NCBI GenBank assembly: GCA_018436705.1 | Contig: JAHDLA010000023.1 | Span: forward strand, 62,001 to 126,000 | Source: Sedimentibacter sp. | GTDB taxonomy: Bacteria > Bacillota > Clostridia > Tissierellales > Sedimentibacteraceae | Direction: 5' to 3' | DNA length: 64,000 bases | Shown: in pieces, positions 17,936-26,091 of the stretch | Layout of the letters: the number at the start of each line of letters is the position of its first letter | Position numbering within the stretch: position 1 is the stretch's first letter | Position numbers and translations under genes: made by a program | Notes under the pieces: generated by a model | Told to the model about the DNA's origin: nothing | The model's database searches: none | The model's input: the letters and a program-made list of their open reading frames with translations, nothing else

Positions 17936-19111
17936 CTAAGCTATTACCTTTTTGTTCTTATAAACAATTCTGCCACCTATTATGGTCATTGCAGTTTCAT
18001 AATCAACATCCAATAAAGGATTGCCTTTGAATATTGCTATGTCTGCATCCTTACCTGCCTCGATGCTTCCAACTCTGTCAGCTATTCCAGTAATTTCAGC
18101 CGGATTTATTGTTATTGATTTCCATCCTTCTTCTTCCGGAAGTCCAGCCTTAACTGCCATACCTGCACACATAGGTATGTGTTGAATAGGTATAACATTT
18201 GAATCTGTTATAATAGCTATTTTTATTCCTGAGTCATATAAAACTTTAGGTGTTTCGAAGCTTTTATTTTTAAGCTCATACTTTGTTCTAGACCCAAAAG
18301 TTGGTCCAATAAAGCAGCTCTTGCCTGCTTCCTTCAATTCTTCAGCAATTAAGTGTCCTTCAGTACAATGATCTAAAGTAATGTCTAAATCAAATTCTTT
18401 GGCAATTCTAAGTGCTGTAAATATGTCATCCGCCCTGTGAGCATGCGCCTTCAAAGGAATCTCTTTTCTCATTACAGGCAGTAGAGCATCAAGCTTCAAA
18501 TCAAAATCCGGCTTTTTGTCAGGATCTTCAATAGAAGCATCCAAATCTTCCTTATATTCCTTTGCCTCGTACAGTGTTTCCCTGAGCAATGCAGCTATGG
18601 CCATTCGAGTTACAGGAGACTTATGCTGTTCATCATATACCCTTTTTGGGTTTTCGCCAAAAGCAATTTTCATGGCAACAGGATCTTTTATAACCATATC
18701 GTCCACTCTTTTGCCGTATGTCTTCATAGCCAAAAATGTTCCGCCTATTACATTCGCACTTCCCGGTCCTGTTATCGCTGTTGTTACTCCACCTTCAATT
18801 GCATCCGTAAAACTTTGGTCCATGGGGTTTATTGCATCAATTGCTCTCAGCTGAGGAGTTATGGGTTCCGTATCTTCATTACCATCTGATCCTTCAAAAC
18901 CTATGCCTTCTTCCCACATGCCTATGTGACAGTGCCCGTCAACAAAACCAGGAGAAACTATAAGCCCATCTGCATCTATTACCTCAGCATCTGCTGGTAT
19001 ATCCAGATCCTTCCCAACAGCCTTTATCTTTCCTTCTTCAATAATTATTTGTCCGTTTTCTATATCTTTACCTGCCATAGTTTTTATATAGCCGTTTTTA
19101 ATTACAATCAT
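17936..19111 (-). CDS. Metal-dependent amidohydrolase (imidazolonepropionase-like)
   Basis: The 391-residue protein has the amidohydrolase layout. A short N-terminal beta-sandwich segment precedes the metal motif GHCHIG (about residue 60). The barrel carries histidines in KAHAHRADD (about 220) and TLDHCTEGH (about 243) and an aspartate in IITDSN (about 300). The C-terminal segment GKDADIAIFKGNPL (about 355) is typical. The substrate is a cyclic amide or peptide-like bond that I cannot name. It lies 17 bp downstream of trpS and may be co-transcribed with it. GGAGG precedes the ATG. Confidence 0.82.
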   Translation of the reverse strand: MIVIKNGYIKTMAGKDIENGQIIIEEGKIKAVGKDLDIPADAEVIDADGLIVSPGFVDGHCHIGMWEEGIGFEGSDGNEDTEPITPQLRAIDAINPMDQSFTDAIEGGVTTAITGPGSANVIGGTFLAMKTYGKRVDDMVIKDPVAMKIAFGENPKRVYDEQHKSPVTRMAIAALLRETLYEAKEYKEDLDASIEDPDKKPDFDLKLDALLPVMRKEIPLKAHAHRADDIFTALRIAKEFDLDITLDHCTEGHLIAEELKEAGKSCFIGPTFGSRTKYELKNKSFETPKVLYDSGIKIAIITDSNVIPIQHIPMCAGMAVKAGLPEEEGWKSITINPAEITGIADRVGSIEAGKDADIAIFKGNPLLDVDYETAMTIIGGRIVYKNKKVIA

Positions 19112-19128
19112 ATGTCCTCCGCTATGAA

Positions 19129-20130
19129 TTAATATCTTGGAATAAAACCTACCTTTTTATAAACCTTTCTCAATGTCTTTCTTGCTACTACCTCAGCTTT
19201 TTCAGCGCCTTTTACATAAATTCTTTCCAGATAATCTTTGTTCTTCAGCAAGTAATCAATTTTATCCTGAAGAGGTTTAAGCTCTCCGATTATTATCTCT
19301 GCAACGTCCTCCTTGAATTGGGCATAACCCTTTCCATCATAAAGAGATACTATTTCATCGGATGATTTACCGGTTATTTTAGAATATATATTTATCAAGT
19401 TCTTAACGCCGGGCTGATTATCATTATACCTTATAACGCCCTCAGAATCTGTTACTGCCCTTTTAAGCTTTCTTCTTACAGTATCCGGATCATCCATTAA
19501 AATTATAAATGAATTTTCGTTTGGATCTGATTTTGACATTTTGCTGGTGGGGTCCTGAAGACTCATTATTTTTGCTCCGTCCTTAGATATAAATGCATCC
19601 GGAACTTTGAACGTTTCACTGAAACGATTATTAAACCTTTGAGCAATGTCTCTTGTAATTTCAAGATGCTGCCTCTGATCTTCTCCAACAGGAACTAAGT
19701 CTGCCTGATATAATAGTATATCTGCCGCCATAAGAACAGGATATGTAAATAACCCAGCTGGAATGGAATTGTTATCAAGTTTTTGTGATTTGTCTTTGAA
19801 CTGCGTCATTCTCCCCAGTTCGCCAAAGTATGTTAAACAGTTTAAAACCCATGAAAGCTCCGCATGAGCAGATACATGGGATTGTATAAACAAAGTAACC
19901 TGATCTGGATCTAATCCTGCTGCAATATAATTAGCAAGTACCTCCAGAGTGTTTTTTCTCAAATTCTTGGGTTCCTTTGGAACTGTAATGGCATGCATAT
20001 CTACTACACAGTAATAACTGTCATATTCGCCCTGAAGCTTTACCCAGTTTTTTAATGCCCCAAGATAATTTCCCAGCGTAAGTGATCCTGATGGCTGCAT
20101 ACCGCTAAATATAACCTTTTTATTCTCCAT
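19129..20130 (-). CDS. trpS: Tryptophanyl-tRNA synthetase
   Basis: It charges tRNA-Trp. The 333-residue class I enzyme has an N-terminal SGMQPSGSLTLGNYLGA segment (HIGH-type region), LLYQADLVPVGEDQ in the catalytic core and KMSKSDPN, the KMSKS signature, near 195. The start is at ATG 20130 because GGAGG lies eight bases before it; an in-frame ATG four codons earlier overlaps the site. A near-perfect promoter lies upstream, and no T-box is visible in the roughly 65-base leader. Confidence 0.97.
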   Translation of the reverse strand: MENKKVIFSGMQPSGSLTLGNYLGALKNWVKLQGEYDSYYCVVDMHAITVPKEPKNLRKNTLEVLANYIAAGLDPDQVTLFIQSHVSAHAELSWVLNCLTYFGELGRMTQFKDKSQKLDNNSIPAGLFTYPVLMAADILLYQADLVPVGEDQRQHLEITRDIAQRFNNRFSETFKVPDAFISKDGAKIMSLQDPTSKMSKSDPNENSFIILMDDPDTVRRKLKRAVTDSEGVIRYNDNQPGVKNLINIYSKITGKSSDEIVSLYDGKGYAQFKEDVAEIIIGELKPLQDKIDYLLKNKDYLERIYVKGAEKAEVVARKTLRKVYKKVGFIPRY

Positions 20131-20203
20131 TGTAACCTCCATATATTAAAAAGAACCTTCCAGCACATAAGACGAGAAAGCCCTAAAAAGTCTGATTTTT
20201 TTG

Positions 20204-20232
20204 ATTATACTACAATCATTTTTATTTGTCAA
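20204..20232 (-). promoter_or_regulatory. Consensus sigma-A promoter of trpS
   Basis: The minus strand carries TTGACA, a 17-base spacer and TATAAT, a perfect match at ideal spacing. It is followed by a leader of about 65 nt to the trpS start. Confidence 0.85.
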
Positions 20233-20241
20233 CGTACTGAA

Positions 20242-20272
20242 AGACCGCGAAAAAAGGGATTTTTCACGGTCT
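20242..20272 (-). terminator. Terminator of the export operon
   Basis: AGACCGCGAAAAA pairs with TTTTTCACGGTCT across a five-base loop, with one G-U pair. It lies just past the stop of the last permease gene. On the minus strand it is followed by a weak T-run. It separates the export operon from the trpS promoter. Confidence 0.6.
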
Positions 20273-20283
20273 GCAGACATTCA

Positions 20284-21432
20284 TTACTGCTGTATGGTAT
20301 CAGAATATGTGAGCGTAAATGATTTTTTATATAAATGAATACCTATTGGAAACCAAATTGCGGAAAACAGTAAAAGACTTATAATGTTTGGAAGAACAGT
20401 AATGATTCCCATCCCTTTTATAATTACCTCCTGCACTGTTTTTGCATAATATATCAAAGGCCAGGATATTTTCATTATTACTGCCAGAAGCCACGGCATC
20501 TGCTCTACCGGCCATACACATCCGGCAGTTGCAAATGTGGGCAACGACAGCATAAATTCAAACTGTGAATATTTAATCCTGTCCTTTGTTAATGACGCCA
20601 TAACCAGAGACGGCCCCGTAAGCGCCAATATAAAGCAAAGTGTCATTATAACAGCTGTAAGCATATTCCCGGTAAACGGAACATGGAAGAGGGTTTTAAG
20701 AATCAAAACGCTTACAATCAGCGATGGTATCATTGCTATAAAACATGAGCTCACTATTCCCAGTACCTTTTTAGCAGTATCTCCATGTGTTATGTATTCG
20801 CTCTCTCTGAAAAAAGAACCTCCCATGGCCGCAAGCATAAGTTGCTGAATGAATATTGCCAGGAAACAAATCATAAGGTAATTCATGTAGGTCATTTTAG
20901 GGTCGAATAAAATTCTTTCGCCTATATTGTATACTAAAGCCATGTTTTCAGCTACAGCAGGCAGGACACCTTTGCCCTGTATAAGCTTCATTTCGATTCC
21001 AGCTGAAACAGATTGGACTATCATAGTAGCCTGGGCCAAAGCATTGTTTGCCGTAACAACATTTGAACCGTCTGTAATGACCAATATTTCAGAGGATTTA
21101 TACGTTCCTACCTTGCTTTCAAAACCTTTCGGGATATATAACCCCATTTGCACTTCCCCATTATCAATAAGTTTCTGAAGCTCTTGTTTTGATTCGGGAT
21201 AATTCGTTACCTGAAATCTTTCATTTGTAATAAAATAACTGTTTACAAGTCGGCTGAGGCTTGTACAATCTTCATCCAATACAGCCACAGGCACATCTTT
21301 TACATAATCATTGTAATATATGCCTCCAAAAAGAAGTGTAAGAAAAATCGGACCAATAAAAACAATTATCATCATGCCCTTGTGCTTAAATATTGAGCGA
21401 AATCCCCTTTTCATCGCGTTCATATAAGTCAT
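20284..21432 (-). CDS. ABC-2 type transporter permease (second of pair)
   Basis: The 382-residue membrane protein has one transmembrane segment near residues 17-38. An extracytoplasmic domain of about 140 residues follows, then five or six C-terminal segments: the layout of YhhJ/YbhR-type ABC-2 permeases that export drugs or other small hydrophobic compounds. It starts within the last 47 bases of the upstream permease, behind GGGAGGTGAAGGCTG, so the two are translationally linked. It is the last gene of the operon. No nucleotide-binding subunit is encoded nearby. Confidence 0.85.
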   Translation of the reverse strand: MTYMNAMKRGFRSIFKHKGMMIIVFIGPIFLTLLFGGIYYNDYVKDVPVAVLDEDCTSLSRLVNSYFITNERFQVTNYPESKQELQKLIDNGEVQMGLYIPKGFESKVGTYKSSEILVITDGSNVVTANNALAQATMIVQSVSAGIEMKLIQGKGVLPAVAENMALVYNIGERILFDPKMTYMNYLMICFLAIFIQQLMLAAMGGSFFRESEYITHGDTAKKVLGIVSSCFIAMIPSLIVSVLILKTLFHVPFTGNMLTAVIMTLCFILALTGPSLVMASLTKDRIKYSQFEFMLSLPTFATAGCVWPVEQMPWLLAVIMKISWPLIYYAKTVQEVIIKGMGIITVLPNIISLLLFSAIWFPIGIHLYKKSFTLTYSDTIQQ

Positions 21433-22576
21433 CAGCCTTCACCTCCCAGAAATCAGATTTTTGCTCCGCTATAAGCATAACTCCTTCAGACAACAGCAAC
21501 ATTACCGCTCCAAAGATAAGCATATAAATTATGTCTCCGTAAATTTGATTTATTGAAAACCCTTTAAGGTATAAATACCGTATATTACTTACATAGTGAG
21601 TAAATGGCAGAAATTCAGCAAAACTCCTGTATCCTGAAAGCATCGACAACAGAGGCCATGTAGTTCCAGCCATTGCAGAATTAGGAATAAATACAACTGC
21701 TCCTGCAACTACGGCTATCATTCTGTTCTCAAACAGGGCAGAAATAAGAATACAGAATGCAGAAACTGAAAAGCTTAAGGCAGCGGATAAAATTACTGCA
21801 TAGAATATGTTACCTTCAAAAGGAAGGCGGAATACCACAACCTGAAAAACAATATTAATCATGAAAGCAATTGTGCCGCACAAAGTATAAAATATAGTCT
21901 TGCCTGTTGAATACCCCAAACGCTCGCTTCTTCTTTTTTTATATATACCGTGATCTACAGCCACTGCAGCCACCAATGCTATAGCAGACTGTACATACCC
22001 TGCCAGCAAAATCGGAGACAGGAAATTATCAAAACTTTTTGTTGGATTATACAATGTTTGATTACTAAATTTTATTGCTTGGGCAATATTATATGCCTCT
22101 TCATACGGCATATCCAGCCTTGCCGTAAGCTGTTTAATTGCCGCTCCGGCTTTATATGTCAATAGAATTTCTGTAGCTTTTGTCTTCGCAGCACTTGTAA
22201 TGGACATATGGCTTCCGTCATACACCATCATTACGGTAGGCGATTTAAGCAAGGCTATATCATTGTAAAAATTTTTCGGTATAACCATTCCCACCCTTGC
22301 TTTGCTGTTTTTCATTAGATATTCCAGTTCGTCTTCATTTTCCGGATGATAAACAACATTAAATATTTCATTGCTGTCAAAAGCGTCCGTAAGCTGCATG
22401 CTGAATGTGGATTTATCATAGTCTATAACTGCCATTGGAATGTTGTCAATAAATTCATGCGACAGTTCTAGACCCAGTACCAAAGCGAAAATTAGCGGTA
22501 ATACAAGCAGCACTAAAATGCTCATTTTATTTTTCCTGAAGCTATAATATTCGTCTTTAAAGCTTTTTAAAATCAT
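21386..22576 (-). CDS. ABC-2 type transporter permease (first of pair)
   Basis: The protein of about 396 residues has the same layout as its downstream partner. A transmembrane segment lies at about 22-40 (MSILVLLVLPLIFALVLG), then a large external domain, then a hydrophobic C-terminal half with TTWPLLSMLSGYRSF. The pair would form a heterodimeric channel. I chose ATG 22576, nine bases after AGGA; an in-frame GTG three codons upstream is possible. It follows the HlyD-type gene by about a dozen bases. The ATPase is missing from the operon. Confidence 0.85.
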   Translation of the reverse strand: MILKSFKDEYYSFRKNKMSILVLLVLPLIFALVLGLELSHEFIDNIPMAVIDYDKSTFSMQLTDAFDSNEIFNVVYHPENEDELEYLMKNSKARVGMVIPKNFYNDIALLKSPTVMMVYDGSHMSITSAAKTKATEILLTYKAGAAIKQLTARLDMPYEEAYNIAQAIKFSNQTLYNPTKSFDNFLSPILLAGYVQSAIALVAAVAVDHGIYKKRRSERLGYSTGKTIFYTLCGTIAFMINIVFQVVVFRLPFEGNIFYAVILSAALSFSVSAFCILISALFENRMIAVVAGAVVFIPNSAMAGTTWPLLSMLSGYRSFAEFLPFTHYVSNIRYLYLKGFSINQIYGDIIYMLIFGAVMLLLSEGVMLIAEQKSDFWEVKADDLYERDEKGISLNI

Positions 22577-22588
22577 TGCACACACATC

Positions 22589-23839
22589 CTAATCAGCAAA
22601 ATCTACGATAGCTGTCATTCCTGGTCTTATTAGCTCATCGTGATTATCTAATTCAACTTTTACTTCGTACGAAACAATATCAATGTTTCCATTTTCCGAT
22701 GTAGCTTTTTTCACTGCAAAATCCGGTTGCTTGTTGATTGTAACTATTTTACCTGTAAATTCTTTTCCCTTGTAGGCCGGAAGATTTACATTCACCGACT
22801 GACCTTCCTCTAGGCTGCTAAGCTTATATTCATCAAGATTTGCGCTTACCCAGCACTTATCCATATTACTAACTGTTCCTATTGAAGTTCCTGTGGATAC
22901 AAGCTCTCCCTCATCAGAATTTAATGCAGTAACGGTTCCGTTCATAGGAGATTTAATAAGTGTATCCTGCAGATATACTTCTACCTCCTGCTGTCCTGCT
23001 TTAGCTTGCTCCAGTTTGCCCTGAGCAGCCGTAAGGCCTGCTTGAGCCTGATTCACCTGAGCGAGTGCAATGTTTGAAGCTTCGTTTGCCTGATTTAGCA
23101 ATGACGCACTAGACTGTACCCCTGCTTCAGCCATGGAAAGCTGTGCTAATGCTGCTTTTTTATCTTCCGATCTCGCTCCTTCTTTTGCCATATTCAGAGT
23201 TTGCTCTGAAACATCCATTTGTGTTTTTATCTCTTCAATTTTTTGTTTTGTAAGAGCTCCTCCTTCATAAAGGACTTTAGCTCTATCATATGTAGACTTC
23301 CATAAATTAAACGCACTTTCAGCTTGAGCCACTTCCTGGGTTCTAGCACCGTTTTCAGCCTTTTCGCTTACAGCCTTTGCCATATCTCTTTGACTTTGAC
23401 TTGCCTTAAGCCCTGCCTCTGCTTGTTTTACCCTCTCCTGAGAAAGACTGTAGTTTCCCTGAGCCATCTCAAGCAATGCCTTCGATGCATCAACTCCTGC
23501 CTGTGCCTGTTCTATCTGCGCTTCCAGCTGTGCTTTTTTTGCTTGAAGCTCATCGCTTGATATTTCTACTATAGGGTCTCCAGCCTTAACTTTTTGACCT
23601 TCCTCCACATAAAACTTTACAATTCTTCCCGGTATTTTAGTATTTAGGCTCACGTCCTTTGCATATACAATACCTTGAGAGCTATCCCTACCAATGCTAC
23701 CTGCGCTTACTTGAAACGCTCCTACAGTAATAATCATTGCCGAGCATATTACCACGAGAGAAACAACAATTTTTCTGATATTCCTACTTATCCACTCCTT
23801 ATCGGAGACAGTTTTCAATGTATCTTTTAATCTGTTCAT
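22589..23839 (-). CDS. HlyD-family periplasmic-adaptor-type protein
   Basis: The 416-residue protein has one N-terminal transmembrane segment (about 25-47) and a biotinyl/lipoyl-like half (KIPGRIVKFYVEEGQKVKAGDP, with an SPMNGTVTALNSDEG partner near 298). Between them is a very long alpha-hairpin (about 95-290) rich in Ala, Gln and Glu with repeated QAxAG units. A beta-barrel domain follows (about 320-410). Such adaptors bridge an inner-membrane exporter to a TolC channel. It lies between tolC and the two permeases. In a monoderm cell its outer partner and geometry are unclear. Confidence 0.92.
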   Translation of the reverse strand: MNRLKDTLKTVSDKEWISRNIRKIVVSLVVICSAMIITVGAFQVSAGSIGRDSSQGIVYAKDVSLNTKIPGRIVKFYVEEGQKVKAGDPIVEISSDELQAKKAQLEAQIEQAQAGVDASKALLEMAQGNYSLSQERVKQAEAGLKASQSQRDMAKAVSEKAENGARTQEVAQAESAFNLWKSTYDRAKVLYEGGALTKQKIEEIKTQMDVSEQTLNMAKEGARSEDKKAALAQLSMAEAGVQSSASLLNQANEASNIALAQVNQAQAGLTAAQGKLEQAKAGQQEVEVYLQDTLIKSPMNGTVTALNSDEGELVSTGTSIGTVSNMDKCWVSANLDEYKLSSLEEGQSVNVNLPAYKGKEFTGKIVTINKQPDFAVKKATSENGNIDIVSYEVKVELDNHDELIRPGMTAIVDFAD

Positions 23840-23856
23840 ATGCTTTCCGTCCTTTC

Positions 23857-25536
23857 TTATTTATAAATTAAAATTCCTGCATCATTTTGATACTTTATTC
23901 TTGCCATTATGCTGTTGTATCTAATTTGAGCAACTTGAGCCTCAACCTCTGACAGCTTTTCCTGTGCCGCAATAAGTTCAATCACAGTACCGGAACTCTC
24001 CTCAAGATTCATCTGTTTTAAAAGAGAGTTTTCTACGCCAAACCCCTGCTCATACTTCAGCTTAGCAATTCTTACAACTTCCTCTGCATTGCCTACAAGT
24101 TCTTTTGATTCTTCCAGCATTTTATTCAATGCGGTCATTGTCTCATAAGACTGTACAATGTCGGATTCCACAGTTTTTTTAACCTGTTCAAGCTGCAGCT
24201 CTGCACCTTCCCTCAACAGCTTAGCCTCTTTAATTGCTCTGGAATTTGTTCTATATTCAGCTCTTGATGTAATTAGCTTTTCGTTTAACTGATATATAGC
24301 CAGTTGCCCCAAAGCCTGCTGTATTTCAAGCCTGTTTGTCAATCCTGATTTTATTCCTTTCTCAAGGCTTTCAACTTCTGCATTATTTGGCTCCACATCT
24401 GCCAGTGTTATTTCAGTATCAAAATCAATATTCATATTTTTTTTCAACTCTGTAACCGCATTATTATAATCAGCTTTTGCCAGATCGTATTGAAGAACTG
24501 TGCTGTCATAATACATTTTGCTCAGCAAAAGATCGTCTTTCGCCTTCATTCCGTTATCATAAGACAGTTTAACAATATTGTACTGCTTTTCTCCGCGCTT
24601 CATTGCAATTTCTTTAAGTTCTGCAAATTTTTTTGCGTACAATGCATCATAATAATTTTTGTTTATAAGCATTGCAATTTGATTTTTGTATATGCTTTTT
24701 GCATACCTAGTCACATCAAGATTGACTCCACCCATTTCTATCATAAGCTTGCCTGCATCATTTGCGTCAAGTGTTATAAAACTTCCATAATCAATCTTTA
24801 CGTCAAGCTTTTCAGATGTATCCTTGAGAACTTCCTTAAACTGCTCTTTTTTTAACTCGAGTGTTTCCTTTGCTTCAGACAGCGCTGTGGAAGCTTCGCT
24901 TATTTTACCTTTTGATCCTTCCAGCTCATTTTCAACACCGGATATTATTTGTGAAGCAACGCTTTGTGCCATGCTTTCAGGGTATCCATTTTTAACTAAC
25001 TCAGATACTATATTTGAGCCTGCCGGAATAACAATTGCATTCCCCAAGGGATCCTTAAATGGTATTGACTGTGGAGCTATACCTTTGCCAAGAAGCGCCT
25101 CCGCTTTATCCAGATTGCTTTTTGCATCTGTTAGCTCTCTCTGTTTATCAAAAAGCTCATTGTTTGCATCGTTGAGGGTTTTTTTTGCATCTTTAAGATC
25201 TTTGGCATTCTTATTTGAATTTTGATACAATACCTCAGCAATCTTAATCTTATTATCAAATATTTCAATAGTTTTATTATGCTCCAACCCGTATTCTACT
25301 GCTGATTCAGCGGTGAAATTAACAACATTTTTTTCCTTGGGTTCTTCCTCATCAGTATTCTCACTATCTTTTTCAGAAGATTTACTGTCTTTTCCTTCAT
25401 CCTCAGGTAGCTTGTATGGTACTGTAACTTCCGTGCTGTCTTTAGCATCCGCATTTTTATCAGCTGCATATACCGGATATACTGACGAACACAGCAATAT
25501 AGAAGCAATGCATATAAAAGCCGTAATTTTTTTCAT
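23857..25536 (-). CDS. TolC-family outer-membrane-efflux-type protein
   Basis: The protein starts with a signal peptide (MKKITAFICIASILLCSSVY, cut near VYA). An acidic, Ser/Glu/Lys-rich linker follows (about 35-70), then two long coiled-coil halves (about 85-250 and 285-555) typical of the TolC repeat, including MIEMGGVNLDVTRYAKS near 290. At about 559 residues it is longer than E. coli TolC, mainly through the linker. The start is set at ATG 25536, nine bases after AAAGGA, where the signal peptide begins. The gene heads the HlyD-permease part of the operon. Presence in a sporeformer is notable. Confidence 0.85.
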   Translation of the reverse strand: MKKITAFICIASILLCSSVYPVYAADKNADAKDSTEVTVPYKLPEDEGKDSKSSEKDSENTDEEEPKEKNVVNFTAESAVEYGLEHNKTIEIFDNKIKIAEVLYQNSNKNAKDLKDAKKTLNDANNELFDKQRELTDAKSNLDKAEALLGKGIAPQSIPFKDPLGNAIVIPAGSNIVSELVKNGYPESMAQSVASQIISGVENELEGSKGKISEASTALSEAKETLELKKEQFKEVLKDTSEKLDVKIDYGSFITLDANDAGKLMIEMGGVNLDVTRYAKSIYKNQIAMLINKNYYDALYAKKFAELKEIAMKRGEKQYNIVKLSYDNGMKAKDDLLLSKMYYDSTVLQYDLAKADYNNAVTELKKNMNIDFDTEITLADVEPNNAEVESLEKGIKSGLTNRLEIQQALGQLAIYQLNEKLITSRAEYRTNSRAIKEAKLLREGAELQLEQVKKTVESDIVQSYETMTALNKMLEESKELVGNAEEVVRIAKLKYEQGFGVENSLLKQMNLEESSGTVIELIAAQEKLSEVEAQVAQIRYNSIMARIKYQNDAGILIYK

Positions 25537-25560
25537 ATTCATCATTCCTTTCTTGTTTTA

Positions 25561-25932
25561 TTAAAAAACATATACTTTAACACTGTTTGCTCTAGCTTTA
25601 GCTTTTTTTTCAAGGGTGCTCAAAACTGTATTATTATTTGGTAGAATTATGTTTATAACATTAAACCTCTCAATACAATCATTTAGTATATCAATAGGAT
25701 TATCAGAAAAAAATATGAGCATCTGTGCGTTAAGTTTCTCTGAAATAGTAAACATATCTTCCAGCTTTCTGCTCAACTTTCTTCCCCATTTGCAATTTTC
25801 TTGAACATTTATTATGTACAATTGAGTATTTGTGTCATCAGCAATTTTTCTTCCCTTATTCAGGAACCCCCACCCCTCTGGCTGCGCCTCTAAAAAAACT
25901 AAAGTTGTTTTGATCTTCAATTCATCAGGCAT
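25561..25932 (-). CDS. Usp-like (KdpD-type alpha/beta) small protein
   Basis: The 123-residue protein has the beta-alpha-beta pattern of universal stress / KdpD-type domains: an N-terminal strand TTLVFLEA, a helix, QLYIINVQ (about 38-45), AQMLIFFSDNPIDIL (about 70-84) and IINIILPNN-type strand (about 92-98). The ATP-binding GxxGxxxxS loop of classical UspA is not obvious, so nucleotide binding is uncertain. It is the first gene of the export operon, 25 bp upstream of tolC, and follows GAGGTG. Its role is unknown; sensing or regulation is a guess. Confidence 0.55.
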   Translation of the reverse strand: MPDELKIKTTLVFLEAQPEGWGFLNKGRKIADDTNTQLYIINVQENCKWGRKLSRKLEDMFTISEKLNAQMLIFFSDNPIDILNDCIERFNVINIILPNNNTVLSTLEKKAKARANSVKVYVF

Positions 25933-26054
25933 TTTACACCTCACAATTTGTATTCCCTAAACAATTTTAAGTAATTATAATTTAAATGTTTGTATTTAGT
26001 ATGGTATGAATTTGAACAATTGTGAACAACTTGGAAATAATGTTAACAAAAAAA

Positions 26055-26076
26055 AGCATAAGCCCCAGCTTATGCT
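26055..26076 (-). terminator. Terminator of the two-component operon
   Basis: AGCATAAGC and GCTTATGCT form a nine-bp stem with a short loop. On the minus strand it is followed by TTTTTTTGTTAAC, a clear T-run. It ends the response regulator-histidine kinase transcript. Confidence 0.9.
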
Positions 26077-26091
26077 CAGATATATATTCAT

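Noticed and set aside
20143..20203. T-box or trp attenuator in the trpS leader
   Set aside because: The leader is only about 65 nt, with no T-box motif, no specifier stem and no terminator.
24490..25225. Plus-strand frames over the tolC gene
   Set aside because: They are mirror frames of a clear minus-strand coding sequence with signal peptide and coiled coils.
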